Positions 1-6,670 of a DNA stretch of 45,696 nt are shown one piece after another. Origin of the DNA: Deltaproteobacteria bacterium (GTDB taxonomy: Bacteria; Desulfobacterota; Desulfuromonadia; Geobacterales; Pseudopelobacteraceae); contig JAJYCS010000010.1 of the NCBI GenBank assembly GCA_021778115.1, positions 1 to 45,696 on the forward strand. The letters run 5' to 3'. The first letter of the stretch is position 1. Each line of letters opens with the position of its first letter. The notes beneath the pieces were generated by a model, which was not told the DNA's origin, did no database searches, and saw nothing but the letters and a program-made list of their open reading frames with translations. Made by a program: the position numbers and the translations under genes.

Positions 1-54
1 CTTCCAAGGGGGGGTGATGCCAAGGGCCATACCAAAGAGCTCTTCGGGTTGCAT
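1..54 (-). CDS. ISL3-family transposase, N-terminal fragment cut by the window edge
   Basis: Reading leftward from the ATG at 54 gives 18 codons that run off the window: MQPEELFGMALGITPPWK. The pattern of a short acidic start, 'LGI/L' and 'PPW' is how ISL3-family transposases begin (family knowledge). A GGAGG-like ribosome site lies about 10 bases upstream of the ATG, and a terminal repeat of ISL3 type lies just beyond it (98-124). Only the start of the gene is visible, so whether the transposase is intact cannot be judged. Confidence 0.7.
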   Translation of the reverse strand, partial: MQPEELFGMALGITPPWK

Positions 55-97
55 GTGATGGGCTCCTCCATAATCGAGATGCCGGCATCATACCATA

Positions 98-124
98 ACT
101 ACCCACTCATTTCGACGAAGAGCC
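98..124 (-). repeat. Terminal inverted repeat of the ISL3-family element
   Basis: Read on the minus strand the segment starts GGCTCTTCGTCGAAATGAGT. ISL3-family ends typically start GGCTCTTT/GGCTCTTC (family knowledge). It lies 44 bases upstream of the transposase start, so the element ends at about 124. The other end is outside the window, so the 8-bp target duplication expected next to it (125-132) cannot be checked. Confidence 0.65.
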
Positions 125-1370
125 GTCGTTTTCGGTTTTGCTGCTCTTTTTCAGCTTTATTTGCCTATGTTTGATGTGCCTCTAGGCCGGTTTTCTTGTC
201 TCAGGTGACACCAAGGCCCAGGTTTTTCATCCGTACCAGGTTGTAGGCCGCTGCCTGAAGGTCAAGCTGCCAGGCAATCTTGTCAATGCCCCGGTACATG
301 GTCTTTCTCAGTCTGCCGATGGTCTTCATCCAGCCAAAGCCTTCTTCGATCCGTTTTCTGATTCGCTGGCTTACGGTGTAGTTCGGGTGAGCGGTGGTCC
401 TGCCGTCTATGGCTGATTTCCTTCTGGTGTTGTTCTGAGCCACATGGGGTGTGACGTTGATTTGCCTGAGCTCTTTGACAAACCCTTCGGTGTCGTATCC
501 TTTGTCTGCACCAACGGTGATACGCCGGGTAGTACGAGGCAGTTGTTTAATCATGGTCTTGGCTGCTTCGCGTTCTCCGGTACCAGTTGCCGTGGTGACG
601 CTGGTCTTGACGATCAGGCCGTTTCTGTTCTCCATCAGGGTGTGCCCTTGGTAGCAGAGTTTGGCTTCTTTGGTGTTGCCCTTACGATACAGACGGGCAT
701 TCGGATCGGTGCTGGAGGCATGGGTGTCGTTTGTAAGCTGCTTGCCCCTGAAATCAACCGACTCGTTCTTGCCACCACCCGCAGATGGCGGACCATCTTT
801 CGGCTTGAAACTCTTGATGGAGGCCCATGCTTCTATCAAGGTGCCGTCAACGGTGAAGTGCTCACGGGACAGCAGACGCTTGCGCTCTGCCTGGGCAAGG
901 ATACGGGAGAGGAACTCGGCAGCCACATCGGAACCGATCAAACGTTCATGGTTCTTGGTAAAGCTGGAGTGATCCCATACTTCATCATCAAGACCCATGC
1001 CGAGGAACCAGCGGTACAGAAAATTGTAGCGTATCTGCTCAACCAGTTGCCGGTTACTGCGGATGCTGAACAGGATCATCAGCAGTTGTGCCTTCAGCAG
1101 TTTCTCCGGGGCAATGGAAGAACGACCGGAATCGGCATACATGCTGTCAAAGAGCGGGTTCATCTCGGAAAGAGCCTGATCAGCCATACGGCGAATGGCA
1201 CGCAGCGGATGATCCTTGGGTACAAATGATTCTGGTGTCACATAGGCAAAAAGAGCTTCATTCTGAACGTCAGTTCCGCGCATAACTTTCCTCAATAAAA
1301 ACGGAGTATTGTGCGCATAAATATACTAAAAAATGGCTGTTTTTACTACTTCAATTTCAACAGCCTGCTA
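125..1370 (-). mobile_element. IS5-family insertion sequence, left end probably lost to the ISL3 element
   Basis: The element carries one DDE transposase (201-1283). Its promoter-side end lies near 1370, where the minus strand reads CAGGCTGTTGAAATTG, resembling the GGCTGTTGAAA ends of many IS5/IS1182-type elements. No matching end was found between the transposase stop and base 125. The simplest explanation is that the ISL3 element inserted into or replaced the tail. CTAG occurs at 182-185 and 1368-1371, but the flanking sequences are not convincing inverted repeats. Boundaries are approximate. Confidence 0.55.
201..1283 (-). CDS. IS5-family transposase
   Basis: A 360-residue DDE transposase catalysing cut-and-paste movement of its own element. 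The N-terminal third (DUF772-like) contains 'LLKAQLLMILFSIRSNRQL' and 'WDHSSFTKNHERL'. The catalytic core has the first Asp in 'FTVDGTLIEAWAS', the second in 'GADKGYDTEGF' and the Glu in 'RIEEGFGWMKTIGR'. The ATG at 1283 is preferred because GAGGAA lies 6 bases upstream. A TTG at 1295 is in frame but overlaps that site. Length and motifs look complete, so the enzyme may be functional, although one end of the element is not identifiable. It interrupts hepT on its upstream side. Confidence 0.9.
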   Translation of the reverse strand: MRGTDVQNEALFAYVTPESFVPKDHPLRAIRRMADQALSEMNPLFDSMYADSGRSSIAPEKLLKAQLLMILFSIRSNRQLVEQIRYNFLYRWFLGMGLDDEVWDHSSFTKNHERLIGSDVAAEFLSRILAQAERKRLLSREHFTVDGTLIEAWASIKSFKPKDGPPSAGGGKNESVDFRGKQLTNDTHASSTDPNARLYRKGNTKEAKLCYQGHTLMENRNGLIVKTSVTTATGTGEREAAKTMIKQLPRTTRRITVGADKGYDTEGFVKELRQINVTPHVAQNNTRRKSAIDGRTTAHPNYTVSQRIRKRIEEGFGWMKTIGRLRKTMYRGIDKIAWQLDLQAAAYNLVRMKNLGLGVT

Positions 1371-1403
1371 GTCGTGATTTGGCACAATCTGACGATCAAC
1401 CAT
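1371..1403 (-). pseudogene. hepT: hepT toxin gene, 5' stub truncated by the insertion sequence
   Basis: An ATG at 1403 with GGAGGAT 7 bases upstream overlaps the mntA stop by 8 bases and reads MVDRQIV, then PNHD and a stop inside or next to the insertion sequence. DUF86/HepT proteins commonly begin MVDxxxV and normally follow mntA in exactly this overlapping arrangement (family knowledge). About 7 codons look native; the rest of the gene is gone. Position and start sequence make the identity likely, but the remnant is too short for certainty. Confidence 0.5.
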
Positions 1404-1836
1404 GACGGTATCCTCCGTAACGGCCGGCAAGCTTCGCCCGCATACCAGCAACATAATAGCCAAATTCGGCAATCATCGGCATTTTTTGGCGACGAAAACA
1501 CTGGAGGTCGTCATTGCGTTGGTACAGGCAGATCCCCTTGGCAAAGATCTGACCGAGCACCAGTTCACCGGCGGTATTCATGATCAGCGGATGGATATCC
1601 AACCGGGTAAGCCGCCCAAGCTCAACGATGACGGCTGAACGAAGCTGATCCATCTGGCGCGTATCGATATCTGGCCTAACCAGAAAAGCCAGATCCAGAT
1701 CACTGCCTGACCGATTCTTGCCTGATGCATAGGAACCAAAAAGATAACAGGCTGTAATCTCGGGCCGAGCATCACAATAAGGCGCTAATTTTTCACGAAG
1801 CCGCTTGATGTCAGGTTCGTTTGAACTGCCAGCCAT
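1396..1836 (-). CDS. mntA: MntA-type minimal nucleotidyltransferase (antitoxin)
   Basis: A 146-residue minimal nucleotidyltransferase. The signature is 'LFGSYASGKNRSGSDLDLAFLV' around residues 32-53: GS, then SDLDL, supplying the metal-binding acids, with another Asp in 'RLDIH'. MntA enzymes neutralise the HepT RNase by AMPylating a tyrosine near its active site (family knowledge). The ATG at 1836 is chosen because it lies one base after the stop of the response-regulator fragment, with GGGGGCGG just upstream. Its partner hepT follows with an 8-base overlap but has been cut off by the insertion sequence, so this is an orphan antitoxin. Length is normal for the family. Confidence 0.8.
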   Translation of the reverse strand: MAGSSNEPDIKRLREKLAPYCDARPEITACYLFGSYASGKNRSGSDLDLAFLVRPDIDTRQMDQLRSAVIVELGRLTRLDIHPLIMNTAGELVLGQIFAKGICLYQRNDDLQCFRRQKMPMIAEFGYYVAGMRAKLAGRYGGYRHG

Positions 1837-1837
1837 G

Positions 1838-2076
1838 TCACCGCCCCCGTTTTTCCGGCTTCTCAATCCCATGCTTCTCCAACCGGTATTGCAGGGTCTT
1901 GTAGGTCAGCCCCAGGATCGGCGCAGCGTTGGCGATGACCCAGTCGGCCCGCTCCATGGCCTTGACGATCAGCGCCTTTTCCATCTCCTCGAAGTTGATC
2001 CCGTCCGGCGGCAGTTCAAAGGGGACCACCCCGCTGTGTACCGTCAGATTGCTGATATCGCCCGGCAGGTCCTCGG
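1838..2076 (-). pseudogene. Headless second copy of the response-regulator 3' end
   Basis: The minus strand encodes EDLPGDISNLTVHS and onward to EKPEKRGR and a stop. This matches the last ~78 residues of the NtrC-type regulator encoded at 3743-5122, with scattered substitutions; DNA identity by eye is about 90% over 239 bp including the stop codon. An in-frame TAA lies two codons upstream of the homology, so the receiver and AAA+ domains are absent. From an internal GTG at 2029 it could still yield a 63-residue Fis-type helix-turn-helix. It is probably a remnant of recombination, but the reading frame is intact and it sits one base before mntA, so translational coupling is conceivable. Confidence 0.85.
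1838..2076. repeat. Direct repeat, copy 1 (pairs with 3743-3981)
   Basis: The two copies are in the same orientation, 1905 bp apart, and the homology runs exactly to the stop codon of the regulator on one side and to GGTCCTCGG on the other. Roughly 24 mismatches were counted over 239 positions, several of them synonymous, so this is not a fresh exact duplication. The 1.7 kb between the copies holds the MNT-HEPN fusion, the DUF6922-like gene and the AbiEii-like gene. Confidence 0.85.
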
Positions 2077-2129
2077 AAATTTAGGGTATATTCAACCCAT
2101 GCCAAGCTGGTGTCACCGCTTGATTGCAT

Positions 2130-2759
2130 TCAGCAGAGCAGTTCACGCATAAGTTCCTTCTCGTGATCTATAAAGAAACCTTTGACCTGCTCCCATCTGG
2201 TGCCGTTCAGTGACAGCGGGTCCGGCTGTTGCTCTGCATCATCAAAGTAGAGGAATGATTTAAGTATGTGGTAGCAGTTGATGCGTGACGCGCCGAATTT
2301 TTTGAGGAACAGGGCTTTCAAATCTCGGGGAGATACGGACTTTAAAATCTCGTACAAGTCGAAAAAATCTTTTTTGTCTCCGCGCTGCGAGATGGCCACC
2401 ACCTTCATAGCGGCAATATCCTCAATGGAAGCGAGATGAAGCCCTCTCACTGTTTGCAGCGGTCTCAGCAAGGGATAGGGGTACTGCAAGAACGAAACCT
2501 TAACCCCTGCTGCCACGCCATGCACACTCCCTTCTTCCGACTGCATCACCCTTCCGCCCAGCCCGATGAGCAGAGAGACATAACGCTCCGTGCTAAATGC
2601 TTGCTCATGGAACAGGTCGAGGTCAATGCTGGTGCGATGACCAAGCTGCAGTGCCAGCCCGGTACCGCCCGCAAGATAAAATGACTCCACTACTTCAGCG
2701 TGTGTCGCAAGCTGATCAATCAATAAAAGCAGCTGGTTATCAACGGCGTTGAGAAACAT
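2130..2759 (-). CDS. AbiEii/AbiGii-type nucleotidyltransferase (toxin family)
   Basis: A 209-residue protein of the AbiEii/AbiGii nucleotidyltransferase toxin family. The core motif 'LAGGTGLALQLGHRTSIDLDLF' (residues ~29-50) contains the GG/T turn and the paired acids of SIDLDLF. A later 'IEDIAAMKVVAISQRGDKKDFFDLYEIL' block with its Lys-Asp pair is also typical. AbiE toxins act by transferring nucleotides to tRNA or other targets and give phage resistance by abortive infection (family knowledge); activity here is inferred. The ATG at 2759 has GAGGAG 6 bases upstream. The gene overlaps the preceding DUF6922-like gene by 40 bases, so the two are almost certainly co-translated. Confidence 0.8.
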   Translation of the reverse strand: MFLNAVDNQLLLLIDQLATHAEVVESFYLAGGTGLALQLGHRTSIDLDLFHEQAFSTERYVSLLIGLGGRVMQSEEGSVHGVAAGVKVSFLQYPYPLLRPLQTVRGLHLASIEDIAAMKVVAISQRGDKKDFFDLYEILKSVSPRDLKALFLKKFGASRINCYHILKSFLYFDDAEQQPDPLSLNGTRWEQVKGFFIDHEKELMRELLC

Positions 2760-3034
2760 GCAATCTCCTCACGGGGGATGCCCAGGTGCACAGCCCAGAA
2801 TGCTGCAGTTTTACGATCGATATGTCGGGAGCGGATAATGACCGCACGGACAGCGGCATCACTGTATTGCTCCTGCATGACCCGGATATCCTCCGGCATG
2901 CCGAAGCGTAGGATGCGCTCAATAATAAACGTGCTGTGTTTTCCCGGATCAAGGGTCGACGGATCAATATCCCAAAAGAGATGTCTTGATCGGCCGGCAT
3001 AATCCTGAAAATTTTTGATTGAGCTGGTTGCCAT
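2720..3034 (-). CDS. DUF6922-like partner of the AbiEii protein (putative antitoxin)
   Basis: A 104-residue soluble protein. The blocks 'LFWDIDPSTLDPGKHSTFIIERILRFG' (about residues 19-45) and 'RHIDRKTAAFWAVHLGIP' near the C-terminus match the pattern of the small DUF6922-type proteins found next to AbiEii genes. The ATG at 3034 is preferred over an upstream start because GAGGG lies 6 bases before it. It starts 7 bases after the MNT-HEPN stop and runs 40 bases into the AbiEii gene. By position it would be the antitoxin or regulatory half of the pair; no DNA-binding motif was recognised, so this role is inferred. Confidence 0.65.
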   Translation of the reverse strand: MATSSIKNFQDYAGRSRHLFWDIDPSTLDPGKHSTFIIERILRFGMPEDIRVMQEQYSDAAVRAVIIRSRHIDRKTAAFWAVHLGIPREEIACFSTPLITSCFY

Positions 3035-3041
3035 ATATCCC

Positions 3042-3737
3042 TCAAACGGTGACACGTTTGTCAAGCTGTTCCAGCAGGCCTTCAAATGCTGCCCTGAATT
3101 CAGCCAGCCTGGTCAGTATGCCGGCCACCTCATCCTGATTATAGACATGGCTGGAAAGGTTGCGTTGTTCGATCATATCCAGCCAGACCTGCTGGTTGGC
3201 AATCAGCTTCTGGCTGTAGGCCTCCTTGAAACAGGCCCGCGGAAATCCGGCATCTATCCCCTCATAATCGAGATAGCGTTTAATGGCTTTCCATGCCATC
3301 TCATAGGTGAATTCAAACCGTTTGACCGCCAGATCAAGGAAGATATCGCCAAATCCTTCCCGTTCGAGATCGGCACGACGATCAAGGGCCTTAGCAAAGC
3401 GCATAAGAGCGCGCCGATAGTTGTAGAGGGCATCTTCAAGCCGTAGTTGTTTGCTGGCACTGTACAGCACCCGACCGGTGGAGCTGACCCGGTTGCGGAA
3501 CCGCTCTTCAGTGTGGGCAATGTTTTTAACGTCTATCTTGAACAACGTGGCCAGGCGCTCAACCTCTTCTTCTATGCGCCATGGTTCATTGCATGCCTTG
3601 TCGTCATAGGCGATATCGATATCACTGGTCGCCGTGGCTTCGCCTGTGGCGTGGGAGCCATAGAGCCAGATCCGTTCCGGTTTAGCATGGGCCAGGATGA
3701 TGGCAACCACCTGTTTAATGATCTCGTGTATGCTCAT
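3042..3737 (-). CDS. Single-chain MNT nucleotidyltransferase - HEPN-like fusion
   Basis: A 231-residue protein with two domains normally found as separate antitoxin and toxin subunits. Residues ~1-90 are a minimal nucleotidyltransferase with 'LYGSHATGEATATSDIDIAYDD' and a third acid in 'FKIDVK'. Residues ~100-225 are an all-helical HI0074/substrate-binding-type domain of the HEPN superfamily. It carries 'EQRNLSSHVYN', an Rx4H motif like the HEPN RNase site. The ATG at 3737 is 5 bases after the response-regulator stop. Fusion could mean a self-neutralised toxin or an enzyme with a built-in substrate domain. The reading frame is uninterrupted, so this is not a frameshift artefact visible here. 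Confidence 0.8.
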   Translation of the reverse strand: MSIHEIIKQVVAIILAHAKPERIWLYGSHATGEATATSDIDIAYDDKACNEPWRIEEEVERLATLFKIDVKNIAHTEERFRNRVSSTGRVLYSASKQLRLEDALYNYRRALMRFAKALDRRADLEREGFGDIFLDLAVKRFEFTYEMAWKAIKRYLDYEGIDAGFPRACFKEAYSQKLIANQQVWLDMIEQRNLSSHVYNQDEVAGILTRLAEFRAAFEGLLEQLDKRVTV

Positions 3738-3742
3738 AACAG

Positions 3743-3981
3743 CTATCGTCCTTTTTTCTCCGGCTTCTCTATCCCATGCTTGTCCAACCGGTACTGCAGG
3801 GTCTTGTAGGTAAGCCCCAGGATCGGTGCTGCCTTGCCGATCACCCAGTCGGCCCGTTCCATGGCCTTGATGATCAGCGCCTTTTCCATCTCCTCGAAGT
3901 TGATCCCGTCCGGCGGCAGTTCAAACGGCACCATCCCGCCGTGTACCGTCAGATTGCTGATCTCGCCCGGCAGGTCCTCGG
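3743..3981. repeat. Direct repeat, copy 2 (3' end of the intact response-regulator gene)
   Basis: This is the parental copy of the repeat at 1838-2076 and encodes the Fis-type DNA-binding domain of the intact regulator. Both copies are followed within 1-5 bases by a gene for an MNT nucleotidyltransferase. Confidence 0.85.
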
Positions 3982-5122
3982 GCTGGATGATGGTCCCCTC
4001 GGTCATCAGCACCGCTCGCTCGATGACCGACTCAAGTTGACGGACGTTGCCGGGCCAGGTGTAGTTCAGAAGCAGCTTGAGGGCCGGCTTGGAGAGTCCC
4101 TCCACGGTGATGCCGGTGACCTCCCGGTATTTGGCGACAAAGAAGGCGGCCAGGGTGGCGATGTCACTGCCCCGCTCCCGCAGGGGGGGGAGGTTGATCC
4201 GGATGACGTTAAGGCGGTAGAAGAGGTCCTCCCGGAAGGTCCCCTTGCGGATCTCCTGCTCCAGGTCCCGGTTGGTGGCGGAGATGATCCGCACATCCAG
4301 GGGGATGTTGCCCTTCCCGCCGACCCGGCGGATCTCCCGCTCCTGGATGGCCCGCAGCAGCTTGGCCTGCATCGCCACGTTCATCTCGCCGATCTCGTCC
4401 AGGAAGACCGTGCCGCCGTCGGCCGCCTCAAGGATGCCGATCTCCCGTGCGTTGGCGCCGGTGAAGCTCCCCTTTTCGTGGCCGAACAGTTCACTCTCGA
4501 TCAGGGTCTCGGGGATGGCTGCGCAGTTGATCGCCATGAACGGCATGGCGGTACGGGGGGAGCGGTCGTGGATGGCCCGGGCCACCAGTTCCTTTCCGGT
4601 GCCTGACTCGCCGTAGATCAGGACGGTGGAGGTGGTGGGGGCGATCTTGGTGACGATCCGGTAGACCTCCTTCATCTTGGGATGGTCGCCGATGATGGAG
4701 GAGATCCGCTGGATCTCCGCCACCCGTTTCTGCAGGACCCGATTCTCCCGGAGGAGGGTGATCCGCTCGAAGGCCCGCCGGAGGGTCAGGAGGAGGTTCT
4801 CCCGTTCCAGCGGTTTCTCCAGGTAGTCGAAGGCCCCCTGCTTCATGGCGCTCACCGCCGAGTCCACGGTGCCGTGGGCGGTCATCATGATGACGCACTG
4901 CTGGGGATCGTCGGTCATCACCTGCGCCAGGAGCTCCAGCCCCGATTGGCCCGGCATCTTGAGGTCGGTGAGGATCAGATCGAACTCCTGGCGGTCCAGG
5001 AGGGTCAGGGCCTCACGGACCGTGGAGGCCTCGCTGACCGCATACCCCTCCCCTTGGAGGATCATGGTCAGGATCTCCCGTTGCCCCCGTTCATCATCCA
5101 CAATCAGGATACTGCCGTGCAT
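3743..5122 (-). CDS. NtrC-family sigma54-dependent response regulator
   Basis: A 459-residue enhancer-binding response regulator. Residues 1-115 form a receiver with phospho-acceptor Asp53 (acidic pocket D9/D10, Lys103). Residues ~140-370 form the AAA+ sigma54-activation domain: Walker A GESGTGKE (171-178), Walker B GGTVFLDEIGEM (236-247) and arginine-finger region FREDLFYRL. Residues ~415-452 carry a Fis-type helix-turn-helix. The sigma54-contact loop is GSFTGA (218-223) instead of the usual GAFTGA. The start at 5122 overlaps the kinase stop by 19 bases, so sensor and regulator are one operon. Target genes are not evident. Its 3' end is duplicated at 1838-2076. Confidence 0.93.
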   Translation of the reverse strand: MHGSILIVDDERGQREILTMILQGEGYAVSEASTVREALTLLDRQEFDLILTDLKMPGQSGLELLAQVMTDDPQQCVIMMTAHGTVDSAVSAMKQGAFDYLEKPLERENLLLTLRRAFERITLLRENRVLQKRVAEIQRISSIIGDHPKMKEVYRIVTKIAPTTSTVLIYGESGTGKELVARAIHDRSPRTAMPFMAINCAAIPETLIESELFGHEKGSFTGANAREIGILEAADGGTVFLDEIGEMNVAMQAKLLRAIQEREIRRVGGKGNIPLDVRIISATNRDLEQEIRKGTFREDLFYRLNVIRINLPPLRERGSDIATLAAFFVAKYREVTGITVEGLSKPALKLLLNYTWPGNVRQLESVIERAVLMTEGTIIQPEDLPGEISNLTVHGGMVPFELPPDGINFEEMEKALIIKAMERADWVIGKAAPILGLTYKTLQYRLDKHGIEKPEKKGR

Positions 5123-6543
5123 GGGTTGCCGTCCTCCATCGGCAGGCGTACGGTGAAGGTGGTGCCTTCACCGGGAGCGCTTGCCACCAGAATTTCTCCG
5201 TTATGGGCCTTGATGATCCGTTCGGTGATGGCCAGTCCCAGGCCTATCCCCACATCCTTGGTGGTGAAGTAGGGGAGAAAGACCTTCTCCAGGTCATCGG
5301 CGGGGATACCGCAGCCCTGATCGGTGAAGGTCAGACGGACCCAGCCCGGCGCATCGGGGTCAGGGGCGGCCCCCAGGGTGAGGGCGCCGCCGTCCGGCAT
5401 GGCCTGTGCGCCGTTGGTGATGAAATTGGTGATACAGTTGCGCATCAGTTCCGCGTCGAGGTGGAGCAGGGGGAGGTCGGGGGCCAGTTGCCTGACCACG
5501 GTCACCTTCTGGGCAGCCAGTTTCTCCGTCAGCACCGACAGGGTCCGTTCCAGGAGGTCATCATAGCTGATGGTCACCATGCGGAGTTTGAGGGGACGGC
5601 CGTAGTTCATGAAGTTGACCACCATGTAGTTGGCCCGCCGCACCTCTTCCCGTATCTTATCCGCCAGGGCGGTGACCTCGGCGGCCCGTTGGGGACATTC
5701 GCTCACCAGCTCGTTCCGCAGGTGGTCGATGGCCAGGCTGATGTAGTTCAGGGGGTTTCTGATCTCGTGGGCGATGCCGGAGGCCAGTTGTCCCACCCGG
5801 GAGAGGTGTTCCGCCTCGTAGAGCCGTTTCTCCAGGGTCTCCCGCTCCCGCAGTTTGCCCACCATCTCGTTGAACCCCTGGGCCAGCTCGCCGATCTCGT
5901 CGTTGCTCTCCACATGCAGAGTTACCGAAAGGTCGCCGGCGGAGACCTTCTTAAAGTCGTCCACCAGGTGGTGGATCGGGTCGGTATAGCGCCGGGCCAG
6001 GTAGATGGTGAAGGCGATCCCCACGGTGAAGACCATGCAGGTGGCCATGAGGCGCCGGATGAAGTTGGCCCGCTGGATGTCCCGGATGTTGTCCAGCAGC
6101 ATGTTGATCTGGACATACCCCAGGTGTTCATCCCCCACGATGACCGGCACCACCACCTCATAGGGCTTCTGGGTCAGGATGGTGGCGCTGCGGCCGGCTC
6201 GGGGGGCCCGTCGGACCCCTTTTTCGAGCTTGCGCAGATCTTTGCGTTTACCGATCTTCTCCGGGTTCGAGGAGTCGACGATCTGCCCCTCGGTATCGAT
6301 GATGTTGATCTCGTTGATCCCTTTTTTCCGGGCCTTGCCCAGATAGTCCATCAGGCGGGAGTGCTCCGCCTCGGAGGTCAGATCGGCGATGCTGAGCTGG
6401 ATCGCCTTGGAGATCTCCTGGGAGCTGTCCTCGATCTCGTCCACCAGGGCGTCCTGGGAGTACTGGTTGAGCATAAAGAGGGTCAGCATGGCCAGAATCA
6501 GCAGGGTCAGCATGATCAGGACCAGCTTGGCGTTCAGCTTCAT
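5104..6543 (-). CDS. Membrane sensor histidine kinase, partner of the NtrC-type regulator
   Basis: A 479-residue sensor kinase. Transmembrane segments lie at about 8-25 and 163-183, with a ~135-residue periplasmic sensor between them that has no cysteine or obvious metal motif. A HAMP linker follows (~184-236). The dimerisation/phospho-acceptor helix has His259 in 'SGIAHEIRNPLNYISLAIDHL'. The ATPase domain has the N box 'NFITNGAQAMPDGG' and the G boxes 'DQGCGIP' and 'GIGLGLAI'. The ATG at 6543 is chosen because it directly precedes the first membrane helix; a much longer upstream frame has no protein-like sequence. It would phosphorylate the regulator encoded immediately downstream. The signal sensed is unknown. 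Confidence 0.9.
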   Translation of the reverse strand: MKLNAKLVLIMLTLLILAMLTLFMLNQYSQDALVDEIEDSSQEISKAIQLSIADLTSEAEHSRLMDYLGKARKKGINEINIIDTEGQIVDSSNPEKIGKRKDLRKLEKGVRRAPRAGRSATILTQKPYEVVVPVIVGDEHLGYVQINMLLDNIRDIQRANFIRRLMATCMVFTVGIAFTIYLARRYTDPIHHLVDDFKKVSAGDLSVTLHVESNDEIGELAQGFNEMVGKLRERETLEKRLYEAEHLSRVGQLASGIAHEIRNPLNYISLAIDHLRNELVSECPQRAAEVTALADKIREEVRRANYMVVNFMNYGRPLKLRMVTISYDDLLERTLSVLTEKLAAQKVTVVRQLAPDLPLLHLDAELMRNCITNFITNGAQAMPDGGALTLGAAPDPDAPGWVRLTFTDQGCGIPADDLEKVFLPYFTTKDVGIGLGLAITERIIKAHNGEILVASAPGEGTTFTVRLPMEDGNPCTAVS

Positions 6544-6579
6544 GGCGTATGCGCGCTCCACGTGGGTAATCTGGGAGAC

Positions 6580-6608
6580 AGAGTACCAGTAATCCGGCAG
6601 GGACGCAA
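6580..6608 (-). promoter_or_regulatory. Putative sigma70 promoter of the sensor kinase operon
   Basis: On the minus strand TTGCGT (6603-6608) and TACTCT (6580-6585) are separated by 17 bases, leaving a leader of about 30 bases before the kinase ATG. Found by eye; not tested. Confidence 0.45.
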
Positions 6609-6632
6609 CAAGCGCAGGGGCAGTGAATAGGA

Positions 6633-6662
6633 TTGACACCTGACCGAGCGGCGGGGTACAAA
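6633..6662 (+). promoter_or_regulatory. Putative sigma70 promoter of the outer-membrane barrel gene
   Basis: TTGACA (6633-6638) and TACAAA (6657-6662) are separated by 18 bases. Transcription would start about 2 bases before the ATG at 6671, so the mRNA could be leaderless; no Shine-Dalgarno sequence is obvious. Confidence 0.5.
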
Positions 6663-6670
6663 ATCTGATT

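Noticed and set aside
444-1229. Long plus-strand open frame opposite the transposase gene
   Set aside because: It is the antisense shadow of a clear DDE transposase; its translation has no recognisable motif or ribosome site.
182-1371. CTAG at 182-185 and 1368-1371 as a target duplication of the IS5 element
   Set aside because: The sequences just inside the two sites match at only about half of positions, and CTAG at 1368 would put a stop inside hepT before the insertion. Not strong enough to call.
1838-3981. The duplicated regulator 3' end as attL/attR of an integrase-driven island
   Set aside because: No integrase or recombinase gene lies between the copies, the target is a protein gene and not a tRNA, and the repeats are long and diverged. 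Homologous exchange is favoured, though integration cannot be excluded.
5203-6630. 475-codon plus-strand frame opposite the sensor kinase
   Set aside because: High GC keeps antisense frames open. The kinase motifs on the minus strand explain the sequence and the plus-strand translation is low-complexity (Gly, Asp, His rich).
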